Below are positions 1-11,808 of a stretch of 64,000 bases of DNA, one piece after another. The stretch covers positions 5,534,221-5,598,220 of the forward strand of contig NC_081336.1 in NCBI RefSeq assembly GCF_022539665.2. The letters run 5' to 3'. Positions within the stretch are counted from its first letter, which is position 1. Every line of letters starts with the position of its first letter. The notes below the pieces were generated by a model. It saw nothing but the letters and a program-made list of their open reading frames with translations, ran no database searches and had not been told where the DNA came from. The position numbers and the translations under genes were made by a program. Source of the DNA: Daphnia carinata. Its lineage: Eukaryota > Arthropoda > Branchiopoda > Diplostraca > Daphniidae.

Positions 1-74
1 CTACATCAACCTTAAATGGAAAATGCATATGAAAGCACAGTTTAACGCCAAGATAAAGAGGGTTCAAGTCTCAC

Positions 75-3000
75 CTCAATGCTGATACCGTTCAGCCATT
101 TGCCGTTAGCACAAAGATCTAAACTGTCAATTCCAATGAACCAATCGGGTGATGGAACAAGTTTAGAAATCAAAGATACCTTTATAAGCCAAATCAAAAA
201 GAAGCGTTAAAGGACGAAATGGGAGTGGTGGTCAGTTACCAAAAATTTGACAAAAAAATCGACTAACTCTTGAATGGTTGCCGTCAACAAAAAACTCTGT
301 TTCTGTTTTTCCTTCTCCAGACAATATTGCCGGTGCATTGAACTCGTCGTAGATTCCTCCTTCCCCTTGAGACTGTGTATCCAAGTAGTCACTCCGACCA
401 TCTTCGGCAAACAACTTTAATCCTCTAGTGGCCTTGTGATTCAGACGGTACAATATGTACGATTTGTTGTGTGAACGACCTGTGACCGGAATCACAAAAT
501 CACAGTTTGCAGTAAGAATTACATGGTTTTGGCAAGATAATCATGATTCTTTAATCCAAGAAGCACAAAAAAGTCACTTTTTGATCGAGAATCAGTCGTT
601 ACTCTACAATCTAGTACACCTCTTCAAAGAATTTTACATCCTCGGAAAAAACTAATGTGTCATCGGTTTTCCTTGAATGGAAAAGTGTTTGCCCCATTCA
701 ATCAGAAAGTTGATTTTGATTCGTAACAAAAGTTTTTTTTCTTTATTTTATTTAAAAATATGGAATTATCAAGTAAATGTATTATAATTTTCAAATGCAA
801 AACGGCCCTAGGGCCATGTTAATGAATTCTTGTATGTAATGTCTCCTTCATTTTGAAAATTCTCGTACTAGGTAAAACAAAGCAAAATGGTTAGATAAGC
901 TACGGATAAGTAAATAAGCTAGATAGATAACCTAGTTTTTTAATCCAAGCTCAATAAAGTAACGCAGTGGCACAAAAAATCTAGTCTTAAAATTGATAAA
1001 TTAAAAATAGTAATAAAAAACGGTTTTGCAAGAAAAGACTAGGTTGCCGCCATCCCACCAACAATCGAGTGATGGAGTTATTGCCTCCCTGGTGTTGCGG
1101 TTTTCCGTTAACGGTGCTTAATCTAAAACTGAAAGGCACAGTTTTGCTATTTGCATTTGTTTTGATGAATAGGTAATAATTTATACATCTTTTAAAAATT
1201 GTGGACTTATAGGAAAAGTCTCCGCGTGTCAGTCCAGGAGGCAGGTGAAAGGATCAAATCTTACAAAAAAAAAGCACATAAATTTTTTTTACTGTTCCGT
1301 GTACTGCTCTTAGAAGCATGCTATATTAGGCGAATATCCCACAACAGAATTGTCTCTGCTTTCTTACGACGATTATGGTAGTCTTTCTATTTGTGTCTAT
1401 GCCCTTGGGAACCCTTAGGATAAAAAGGGCACAATAAATCCATTTACCATGACAAACGTTTTGTTGCCGAATCTTGGGTAACCTTCCCTAAACGTAACTA
1501 CTGATTTTCTAGAATAATCAATGTTAAAAGTCGATTTAGAACGCACCAAAAAGAAGTAGCTTTGACTGACTGTGTTGTCGCCAAGAAAACGATATGGCGA
1601 ATTCTGCTGTAATTTCCTGCAGCGTTTCGTATTGACCTACTTAAAAATGCACATTAAGTTCCACTGCGATTTATGGTGTTTTTTTAGAATAGCCTGATCG
1701 AATCAAAGAACCTGCCCTAGTGCCCTAGTGTTATCTGTTGGACAACCAGTTGCATTCTTTATATTTTTTTCTCAGTGTAAAAATGTGTCTGGATTTATTT
1801 AGAATTACTTAAAATTAACAATGTTTTGTGTATGTTGCAGCCCGTCAGACGTAATCTTGGATCGGTTTCATTAAAGAAGAGTTCAATGGCAAAATCCGGT
1901 TTTGCAACTTAACAATGGTGAAAATTTTTTTTGACGAACCATAGTAGTCAAACAGGAGAATGCATGATTAATATGGTGTAGTTTGACGTAATGCCAAATG
2001 GTAATAGTCTACAATATTATGTTACCATTCAACAGAAAAGCTATAATGTCTAATCCTATTTTACATACGTGCGGCACTGCGGCAGTGTAATTAGCGGAAA
2101 ACTGCAAATTCGCAGCCACGCAGTTTTCTGCGTACTCCATACAAAAAATAGAGTTTCCTCCTAATGTAGTTATCAGGTGAAAAAATGTTTACCGAATTTA
2201 AAAGACTAATTTTCAAAGTGAAACAGAAAAGACATAATTGTCCAAAAGAATATCTTGAAATTTCAAAAAGAAATGAAAAGGCTTAACAAAACATCGAAGT
2301 TTTGCTTGTGGTACATCTCAACTGCGTGTTCTGTCATCTTCTCAAAGACATGTAATAGTGATTGGCGAATGGCTAATGCTGACAACGACTGTTGGAACAA
2401 AAATTCATTCAAATACCATTTGATGGTTGTTGAACGATCCTGCCAGTTTGCTACATTAACTGTTTTGCTGCAAGTTTTGTTTAATTTATTGCTCTTTCAC
2501 CCAAATCCACGAAACAAGAGGTCAGGTACTGAAAATCTATTCTTGCCTTTTACTTGGAACTGGTTTGTACCAATATTTATGCAGCATTTTCGTTTTGATT
2601 TATAGTTTTGCTGGACATAGTGATTATATAAATAAGGAAAATAAAGTTGACGCAATTAGGCAGCGGCCAGTCTTTCACGAAAGGTTGCCTCTAATTCAAC
2701 AGATGTTTGCAAATTTAATCGAAATGTGAATTGCCTTTTACTATTTCCACCTTTCCTCCCACGAAAAACTTCAGTAAATTTGTGTTGTAATTTTGCTATT
2801 TTGGTTGCGTGCAACATGACGGCTAAAAATTCAGACATTATCCTGATATAAGGGAACTAAAAGTAGACAAAATTAATGCCTATAATGTCTGGGAATGAGT
2901 TCACGGCTCAGGAACCCATGTTTAGGGACACTACCTGTCGCGAACGAAATAAAATTTCTAAAAAATCTGTTACAAATCAAACATTTGACTTTTGATAAAA

Positions 3001-5616
3001 TGGCAAACGACGATGACGGCAGGAACGCGTCGTACAGGAAAAGGAATTCCATCCTTCACATTGGCTAAATCTTTTGAACGGGGTAATCCTATTTGAATGA
3101 AAACTGTAAATCAAGAAAGGCACATCAATAATAAAACAATCTTTATATTAAAACCATAGGACATTTTATAGTTAACTTATCAACTAGCGTGATTGGAAGC
3201 CTATTCTTCGATTGGCCGTACACAGCCCTTACCCACGAACTATTACTGCACTAAACGTAAACAGTTAGTTTATTGCTATCCAGAATTCAAAATTTGTATT
3301 TTAGGAAAACCGAAGGAACGGTCACGTTAATGAAAAGAGTCAGCGCACTATCAGGATGATTCTATCAGCCCTATAGACAACATTTCTTCTTAAAGAATCG
3401 AACGATATAATCTTTATTTGAATAGTTTTAAATTGTGGAAGAATTGTCCCACCTTAAAGTATTGAACAATGCAGCGTTGCGTTTTTTTTTTCGTCGCAAT
3501 TTTCCCAAGAGTCTTGTAACTTATTTTCCTTTCGTCTTTCCGTAAGGCTTTCTTTTTTATTTCTCTTTTTGGATAAGATAATGCTGGTATAATGTATGGA
3601 GCATGACACACAGTGAGGAAATGCTTAAGTGGTTCAAAACGCTGTGGGCCTTACATCATGATGGGTTGTCTGAAACAGAATCAGCGGATAAGCCGGGGTG
3701 CATTAAACAAATGTTTATAGTAGTAAGTAAGTGCGCCAAACTTGCGTTTACTTGTTATTGTTGTGTGTTGTTTTAAAATTGTGTACACTTATTATGGACT
3801 TTGGAAGCAAATATCCAATCTTACGCGTAGCATCCTTTCAATAAACTGCACTTTCATTCGATGACTTGTTTCGTTACGAAATAAGAATTTAATCAGATTA
3901 AGGTAAAGAAAAAGGACAGATGAACAATGCAATCGCTGTTGAAAACCAACTGAAAATCAAAAGGCTGTTTCAAGGGGGTCAAGAAAAAGAGGTTTCGATC
4001 GAAGAATGGCAAACTTGATACGAGAAACGTAGAAACGAATGCAAATTTAAAGCAGAATTTATTGCTATTCATTTGTATCTCTTTCATCTGCTGTGAAAAA
4101 TAAATTTTTTCAAGACCTTGTGGCCTTGAAAAGAATCAAGATAATTTTTACCAACTAGCCGATCTGATAACGATTCTCGGAAATTTTCTGTTTATCTATG
4201 GGACTGTCGAAATGGCTGCCTATATTTAATTAAGGGGTTCACTCCTAAGACCCTGAAAAATGAAAAAAGGATACAAGTTTTTATCGTCAAAAGTACAATA
4301 AGCGGACTTTCACAAATTCAAAAGTATCGAATAGTTAGCGTTCTTTGTTTTCTTTCGTTTAACATTTGTTACCATTTTAGCCTACATTTTAGCCTACAGT
4401 AATTGATTGCATGAACCACAATTTTTAATTTTATCACTTTTTCTATGCTGAATTACGACTGCAACTGTGAATTTAACCGTGCCAATTTCAAAATGAAGCC
4501 AAGTGATAGCGAACTTAGAGTTGCGATAATTTTAGCTTGGAATTCTAATAATAGAACACTGTCGTTGGCAACTTATTAGTGCGTCTTCTCTTGTCCTCTC
4601 TTGCGGGTATTACAAAAAATTCGTGACCCCGTTTTGTATTTACGACATTTGATTTTGCACTATACGTCTTCTTAAATTATTGCACCTTTCCTGTAAGGGC
4701 CGGATACAACAGTCACAGAATTTAAAAAAACCATTTGCCTTCAGGAAAAGCTAGTTTGAATTTTTGTGGCATTTTTGCCGTTAAGATTCCATGTAGGTAC
4801 GGTAGATATATTCTATGTATGAGTCATACGAAGAACTGTTCTCGCTACAGATTCAACACATAGATGTCATTATGATAATTTCCATAATACCGTACTAGCT
4901 AGCGCTGCCCAGAAATTATGTAACCACAGTAGCGCTATTTCCCTCGAACGTTGATGGTGAACCCCACAAGTGCCGCGGCACTTCACAAAGCAAATTTCAA
5001 TTAAACGGTTCATGCGCTAAAGTATTTTACCTAACAAATTCATAGAAACCTCATGAAATTCATTTATCTTGTGTAGTATTTTTAGTCTCTAACTAATGCG
5101 ATTGCTGCGAGGCAGAGTAAACAAGTGATAGAAATAGAGGTTTGAGAAGAGATTTTTCACTATTTCTCACTAAGGATAAAATGCTATTTTCTTTTGCCGA
5201 ATCTGTGTTTTTTCAATCATTTATCTCTTTTTGCTGATTCAATTAAATGATTTTCTATTCAAAATTTAGCGGCTATTTTATGAAATCTGCATCTTACGAT
5301 CTGTTATTTTTCATTCTTATAGGCACCTACACCATGTCTAGGCTTATCAATACATGTCAGACCCACCTACAAGTTTGGACCATTGGGCGGGGGGTCGCCA
5401 CTGTGGATAATGTTTTGGGAAATTCTTGTGATTCCAAAATGTGTTGAGCGTTACTCGGTAAACCGTAAGGCGATCGGGCTGGCAAGATTTCGTGTTATGC
5501 TCATCCATATCCATAAGAGAACTGTTTTCGGGGCGAGCCTCAGTTGTTGACCGGATTACAAAAACCAAACTGAATGCCACAGCGAACGCATTATACCAGT
5601 ACTGATTATTCATCAT
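75..5616 (-). CDS. Spondin_N-domain secreted protein, first three coding exons (3' part outside window)
   Basis: Three minus-strand exons join in frame: 5616-5367, 479-268 and 179-75. Phases agree (1, then 0, then 0), the donors are GTGGGT, GTTAGT and GTGAGA, and both acceptors end in CAG or AAG. The start ATG has an in-frame TAA three codons upstream. Residues 1-27 look like a signal peptide. A Spondin_N domain follows from about Cys45, with the hallmark strings YRVTLNTFW, PAQWSKLVG, RGLKLFAEDG, HSRVS and LVPSPDWFIGIDSLDLC. Spondin_N proteins are secreted, extracellular-matrix-associated proteins. There is no Reeler domain between the signal peptide and Spondin_N, which fits mindin/M-spondin-type proteins better than F-spondin. 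Any thrombospondin repeats would be encoded beyond position 1. Intron 1 is about 4.9 kb and intron 2 is 88 bp. The family call is firm; the subfamily is inferred. Confidence 0.85.
480..5366. other. Large first intron of the spondin-like gene, no gene recognised
   Basis: About 4.9 kb of AT-rich sequence lies between the two best-supported spondin exons. I see only short open frames with no recognisable domain, no tRNA and no transposon protein. Position 5366 is the donor and 480 the acceptor on the minus strand. A regulatory element or a small unrecognised exon cannot be excluded. Confidence 0.6.
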
Positions 5617-7238
5617 TTCAGCTTAAAAGGTTGCCACTATGTAAATGCATACACACTTGGATTCAAACGACATGGAAATCGAAAAATGTACCTTATTTTC
5701 AAATCAAATTTTCGTCAAGTACGCACGCTCGATTTGAATTCGAAGACTACCAAAGATCTCGTCAGTTTAACACAACACTCCCGATTCAACTGCTATAAGT
5801 GAGTGCACGATTTTCGTTTCATAAAACACAACGGAAAAATCTGCTATTGGTGGACACACAAGACATTCGGACAGAGCCGTAAGAAATTGTGCTTGACGCC
5901 GAGTGCAATTCGTAAGTAACACACTAGCTCTGAGATGAAGATGTTCGTGCGCATTACCTAACAAACCATATTGGTCCTCCACAAAATCTCAGTATGCGTA
6001 AAGGAGTATGTGTCTTCTTTGACAAGTTGAAAAAAAAAAAAAATATATAATTTGAACCGAAATATAGAAAAACTAAGTAAAGCCCATTTGATAATCATGG
6101 GTAGGTAGATACAATAGGTGATACGAGCCACAATTCGCCTACATCCCAATCTTTTCCTCTTTTCATAGGTTTTAATAGGTGATAAAATTAAGGGCAGCCG
6201 ACTTAAACGAGTAAATTAGCTAGTTGTAGAAATAAAGAAACCAGTTCCAGCGATTTAGCATACTAGACACGTTTCGTCATGACGTTATGACAAAAATAGA
6301 ACTGGTTCAGTTTCACAGAAATGAGGCCAGATGCTCAGAAATGACCGTGGTGTAACGACGGAGTATAAAAAGAGCACGTTTGCGATCACCATTGATGACT
6401 CCTGCTTGACTGAGTTTAGAAGCCTCATTGGTGGGGCGAACTGTGGTCGGGTGTGTCCACGGTCATTCCGAAACGAAACATTTGTTTAAGGTGCGGGGAT
6501 GAGCGGTGGGATAGAATGCCGCAAAGCCCTTGATTTCAATATACATATTGCTTGTTCTCTTACAAAACGGGACCTGCTGTGCTTCTGCCTTTTTTACATC
6601 GCGAAATGAAATTTGGTTCGCTTTTACAAATGTAGAAGTATCACCGCCAACTACCCTGTCTCTGAAACCAAAACGATTACCACTTGGGCACGTGCACGTT
6701 AAGTCTGAATTTCTTGTATTTTTTGGTTGCAGCAATTGGGTTGCGATTTATTTGTTGTATTTTAATGGCTGTCTAGGTCTACTACCTACTGCAATCTTTT
6801 GGAATTTTATTTGAATTAGCCCATTGAAGTAATGCCTGATGTCGTTTTCTTGCTTTAAATGTTAATGTGTAAAACCAGGAGTTCCACAAGTAGTAAAACT
6901 GCAAAAAGGGAATTGACCGACGTAGGCCTACTGTATACCATTTTCATGTTATTCTTTCAGGTGGCTTGGGAAACCAACAAAACTTAAGTTGTATCGTCCT
7001 GTTCAAGATTTTGGCTGTAGGTGAATACATGCCGGTCGTACTCTTGTACGTGATCAAGCTGCTGAACCAGCGTGGTCGCCGAAATGGAAATCGAAAACTT
7101 TTTAGACGTCGACGAAAGTTAGGAATGGTTGGCGAGGGATGCAGAACGACAAAGATTGGTAAAAGAGTTTCGAGGAGAACAAACGCGGATAAAAACGTAA
7201 CACCTATTTCAAATAGACGTTTATTTCTCGAAGACTAT
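5617..7238. other. Intergenic region upstream of the spondin-like gene
   Basis: No convincing coding sequence. A TATA-like box (TATAAAA, near 6364, plus strand) lies in a less AT-rich patch at about 6300-6480, but no start codon or exon downstream can be tied to it. The spondin promoter should also lie in this interval, on the minus strand. Confidence 0.5.
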
Positions 7239-7246
7239 ATATCAAC

Positions 7247-7715
7247 CAGACTTGCCGCGCCGATCAATTTTCCGATCGCGATCTCCGATCCGATCTTTTG
7301 AGTTTGATCGGATCGGGCGATCCGATCAAACTGCGAAAGATCGGATCGACGATCAAATTTTGCCGATCATTTTTAGCGATCATTTTTGTGCAGCATCTAA
7401 CGGTAAAAATTTACACTGTTTCGCGAAAATAGCATTGGCTGTTACAGCGACAGTCACTGACGGCCATTGAGGGTGAACACTAAACAGTTTCCTTCAATTG
7501 GCATTTGCATAAATAGCAGTGAAATAGAACCCTGCGGCTGAAAATCTACAGTAGATGGCGAAAAGTTTGATCGCTAAAAACGATCGGATCGCGATCAATT
7601 TTTTGGGATCGCCGATCCGATCTCCGATCTTTTTCAAAAGATCGGATCGGCGATCAATTTTTTGATCGGAGATCGGATCGGCGATCAATTTTTGATCGCG
7701 ATCGCGGCAAGTCTG
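7247..7715. mobile_element. hAT-type MITE with GATC-rich palindromic interior
   Basis: The element has terminal inverted repeats CAGACTTGCCGCG and CGCGGCAAGTCTG. It is flanked by a perfect 8-bp target duplication ATATCAAC (7239-7246 and 7716-7723), the size typical of hAT elements. The interior is built from repeats of GATCGG, CGATC and GATCCGATC arranged as nested inverted repeats. It encodes no transposase. A second member of the same family is at 14062-14501. Confidence 0.85.
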
Positions 7716-7723
7716 ATATCAAC

Positions 7724-8271
7724 CATTTCATACTTTATATAAAAATATTCGCTAAGTCAAAGAAATGAAAAACGAACTGTTAGTCTGCCAATCGAGGAAT
7801 GATTTCCCTCTCATTTCACCCAAATAAAAAAAAATTAATTAAACAAAAACTTAAGACATCCTGAATTAAAATGGGGAATTACACATGGAAAATAAAACAC
7901 TGAATAAAGATGGGCGATTTTGGGCTTGCCGCGTGGAAAATTTCATGCTTTTCGAATTGGGAGAAAGGTCTATAAGCCGTGTTTAAAATGTCAACATTTT
8001 TTGCTTTTTTACCATACAAAACTGCAAGAAGCAATGGCCAATCAATCAATGGGTCTATTATCACCGAATTCGGAAAAAAGTAGTGTGTTGTTGTATAGCG
8101 ACGTTGTCTGCCTGAAGAAATTCAAATAAGTAGGCTACACACTGCAGAGCAATATTGAAAAACTTTGTTAATGCTTATTTAGGATAGCCTCTGGTATTTG
8201 GTTGCTAGGCTCTGTCCGGAAGATCTGGCGCGAAAAAAATTTAACAAAAAATACTAAGCGTACACGTATTT
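7724..8271. other. Intergenic, nothing recognised
   Basis: About 550 bp of AT-rich DNA between the MITE and the ZNF598-derived fragment. I see only short chance open frames. Confidence 0.5.
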
Positions 8272-8413
8272 CTACAAAAGCGCATAATTTACATTTGTAG
8301 GCGTTGGAAAATGTTAAGCATTACTGTTCGTTGAAGTTGGATTAGCCATTGCCTCTTTTCTCCCACGTGTCAACTGCGTAAAGGCGCGAGGATTCCTACG
8401 ACGACAGAAATGT
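8272..8413 (-). pseudogene. Decayed partial copy of ZNF598 exon 6
   Basis: This stretch aligns by eye, in the same orientation, with 9231-9372 inside exon 6 of the neighbouring ZNF598-like gene. Shared blocks include GCATTACTGTT, CCCACGTGTCAA against CCCACGAGTCAA, and TGCGTAAAG. Many substitutions and small indels separate them, and no open frame is kept. The similarity stops at both ends, so this is a short duplicated segment and not an extra exon. It lies about 320 bp beyond the stop codon of the intact gene. Confidence 0.75.
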
Positions 8414-8729
8414 TTTGACACTTAAGAAGTAAAAAGCGAATGAAGGTAAACATCCTTTCCTTGCGGAAAATACACTTTTTATGTATTCAAACCACATATA
8501 AAAGGAGAACAACCACCTCTGAAATATTGAATGAAGAATGCTGGACAATAGAAGTTCAAATGCCTCACGGTTTTGTTTCCTTTATATATCCATATTATAT
8601 TTTTATTATTTTAACTTTGAAGTTTTCATTCACTAACTCACCGCCTGATGCTCTGATCATCTCTTCTGCATGAAAATCTAACAAACGATTTTTATAGCAA
8701 AGGGCGATACGGGGATTAACGACAGAACT
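8414..8729. other. 3' flank of the ZNF598-like gene
   Basis: About 315 bp of AT-rich sequence. It must include the 3' UTR and poly(A) signal of the minus-strand gene, but I do not see one unambiguous AATAAA on that strand. Confidence 0.4.
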
Positions 8730-11700
8730 TCACCGCTTGTTCCACGCCATGTCAAGCTCAGGAGATGCACTCAGCGAAGGAAAATGCGTTTCTAAACTGT
8801 GGCTCGCTAAGTGATGCTTCAAATCCGAAGGTGACAGAACTTGACCACAGGTTGCACAGATGACGTACGGCTCAGTTTTTCCTACGTCGCTCCTAAATTT
8901 CATGTCCGATCGATGAACCCTGATGAGTTCCTGTTGTTTCACAACATCTGGCAAAAGACAAACCAGTTCTGGGAACAAAGCCAAAAAGCAATCTTCTCCC
9001 ATAACCTCCATACAGTTCTGCGAGATCAAAGTTTATAATAACAGTTTATCATACTTCTCTTCCAATTATTTTCATAAGCATAATACCATATAATATTTTT
9101 TGGAGTCAAGTTGGCCGCTTCGGAACTCATTAGATATGGTGCGAAATTTTTCAATCTTCATTTTCTGATTGCATAGCAAGTCCATGACTGTTGCTATCAG
9201 TTGTTGGTTACGTGAGCTAAAATCAGGAGGCTGCAAAAACGCATGGTTTACGTTTGGCGATGGTGGGAAATGTTGGGCATTACTGTTTGTCAAAGTTGCT
9301 TTGGCCGTTGTCTCTTTTTTCCCACGAGTCAATTGCGTAAAGTCGTGAGGGTTCCTATCGAAAATAGAAGTTACAGGTGCAGGAGACATCCCAAGTGCAG
9401 GGAACTCGGATGAACGCAAATTGATTGGATTAGCTTTCATTTTTGGTCGGGCACCGTTATTTTCTAACGCAATCGAACTTGGTTGCGATTTAATTATGTT
9501 AACTTTACTTCCAATGCAATTGTTGCCATCGTAAGTGCCAATATTATCGGTCATCTCTAGTTTAATTTTTCGGCCTCGGGATGTTTTGGGGATCTCATCG
9601 GGAAGATTTTGAAGGTCATCAAGTCGAACTTCGGAAGCCTTTTTTTTTGTTTCACAGGAAAACGGACGAGGTTGTACAATTTGATTTCCTTGGCCGCCGT
9701 TAGATGGATTCTTTTTCTTTTTGCATTTGACTTTGGATAACTCCGATAACGACTCTACTCTGGCTGCAGCACCAGTGCTTATCCCATTCGAGCTAGGCAC
9801 TTTTTCATTTAAATTTATCCATACGCTTGAGTCGGATACATCATTAGACGAAGAAGGAACCAGTTCAGGATATTCTTCAGGGGACGGTGGCAGATTCCTA
9901 CTTTTGGAAACGCTAGAGACCGAGGACACATTGTTCGCTTTCGGAAGATTTTTTTTTAGCCATCCAGGTTTCAAGGCTGGCTCCTCTGATGATTGAGGAG
10001 TTGTTACGGTTAGGGAAGGGAAATTTTCAAGACATAAGCTGCGACTGGATTGGACATGAATATTTGCAGAAGTACTAACACGTGAAACTCTCGCTGTCAC
10101 CTTCCTTTCTATAAAAGAACGTATCATGTGAATTTGTTAAACATAGACGTACATCGAACTATATCGGAATTTACTCGTTACGGGATCGTTGCTTGCGGGT
10201 TCCTGTCCATGAAGACGAACTGGTTGCTTGGTACTCCAGTCTTTTTCTTTTGTCTTTTTCTCATCGAGCAACGACATCTGCCTGTTTGATGGTAAACCTT
10301 CGGCAACAAGGGATGGGAACTCATCATGAGCCTGAGCTCCTACTATGTTCTTCACATTAAAGCGATTGCCTTTGGCTAATTTTTGTGCCAAGGAGTCGGA
10401 TCCATTGTTGCGGGTGTTGATGACTGAACTCGACCCAGTTGATAAACTCGGGAATTCTTCAGGGTTTCCGATGTCAGCGCTTGCGGTGGAGAATGCACCG
10501 GTTACCCGATTAGCTTGCTGATCAGGAACCCTAGAGCTTTCTGAATCCTGCTTATCTGATGTCCTTGATTGAATCAGACGCCTGGTTCTCCCTTTGCTTT
10601 CACCTGAACGGGGAGCCAGCGTAAACTCCAGCTCCAACGTCCGTGCTTGTTTAATGGCTGCTTTTCCCAAAGATAGGCTGTGTGTCTGAAAACAACTTAT
10701 TATATTTGTGGCAACGTAAACACTAGCTTTCTTTAGTACCTGAGCTTTATGGGCGCGGATGTCTATTTCGGTGCGAAATACACACGTGAACTTTTCTTCT
10801 TTGCATTCGCCTTCTTCACACAGGAAATGTGCGTCACGAAAATGTTTTCGTAAATCTTCATAATTACTGTTGAAAAAAAAAAGAAAAAAAAAATACTATT
10901 ATTCTAAAATTTTTTAAACTTCTAACAGCTAACTGGGTAACCGGTGTTTTCAAAGCCTCACAGATTTAACAGATCAAAATTTACAGATGTTTCTGCACTT
11001 TTTAAACATTTTTTCACTTTTTTTTTTACTTACCAGTAATATTGGTTTAATCCATCAGCATCACAAAAGTGGCAGAAGTAATGATCTCTTCTCAAGTGTC
11101 GAAATAACTCATCAGCATCAACATATCTTTGGTCACAAAAATTACAGAGTGGATGGCCCCTGTGGGATGTGTTGTCAGGATCCCCTTTCCTTCGATGCAA
11201 GGCTAATTCTTGGCGTGTATAGGGTCGCCTTTCCTGACTAAATATCTGGGAAAATGAAAAATAGTTGTAAACCATTTCTAGAGAAATAGAACAAAGATAT
11301 TACTTTCAAATTTTCTACACAAAGATCACAGAAAAACAACTCATGTTCTTTCCGTAAATGGTCTTTAAGCATTTGGAACTTTGCAAAAGTAGGCTTTGAC
11401 GGGCAGGTATAGCAAACATGAACTAGTAATTTTTCAAAAGTTTCTCGTAGGAACAAGTTTTCAAAGTATATCCTAGTAACTTTGTCCATGGGATATGAGT
11501 TAAGCATAAGAAGCTGAAAGGGTTTTGCCTCCTTCACAAAAGCCACCTGGAAATAATAAAATTGCTGAAATATTAAGATTTTTTCAATGAAATGGAATAA
11601 AGAAAAAGCCATACTTTGTTAATTCTTGGCGACAAATAGGGCAAGCATCCTCTTTACATAACACTCGCATGCGAGTGGAACACTCGTGGCAGATTGGATG

Positions 11701-11808
11701 ATCACACACTCCAACTGAGAATATTTCCACTTCCTTAAAACACACAGGACAGCATGTATTTTCGCTGTTGTCTGATGTTTTTTCACGTTTTTTAAATGGT
11801 GAAGTCAT
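8730..11808 (-). CDS. ZNF598: ZNF598-like RING/C2H2 E3 ubiquitin ligase (seven exons, two one-base frame conflicts)
   Basis: ZNF598 senses collided ribosomes and ubiquitinates 40S proteins to start ribosome-associated quality control (family knowledge). The exons are 11808-11615, 11546-11304, 11245-11034, 10867-10740, 10685-10175, 10108-9087 and 9017-8730, about 865 codons, close to the family length. Exon 1 holds the RING finger (CPVC, CDHPICHEC, CPIC). Exons 2-4 hold the zinc-finger block (CDLC with HLRKEHELF; HRGHPLCNFCDQRY; HLRRDHYFCHFCDADG; HFLCEEGEC; FRTEIDIRAH). Exons 5-6 are low complexity with repeated EFPSL/FPAL motifs. Exon 7 has FPELVCLLPD and CATCGQVL, typical of the C terminus. 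Most introns are 57-69 bp. Joins 2/3, 4/5, 5/6 and 6/7 are in phase with GT/AG ends. Joins 1/2 and 3/4 are each off by one base, in opposite directions, so GT/AG splicing as read gives an early stop. Assembly indels or a recent null allele are both possible. Confidence 0.88.

Noticed and set aside
232-495. Two overlapping plus-strand frames opposite the spondin exon
   Set aside because: The minus-strand frame has domain text and matching splice sites; the plus frames are shadows.
6364-6371. TATA-box promoter
   Set aside because: No exon or start signal downstream can be linked to it, so it is only noted in the intergenic entry.
7080-7200. Possible host exon on the plus strand reading EWLARDAERQRLVKEFRG after an acceptor-like site at 6960
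   Set aside because: An in-frame stop precedes EWLARD, the frame ends at 7199 and no partner exon was found. Too little to call.
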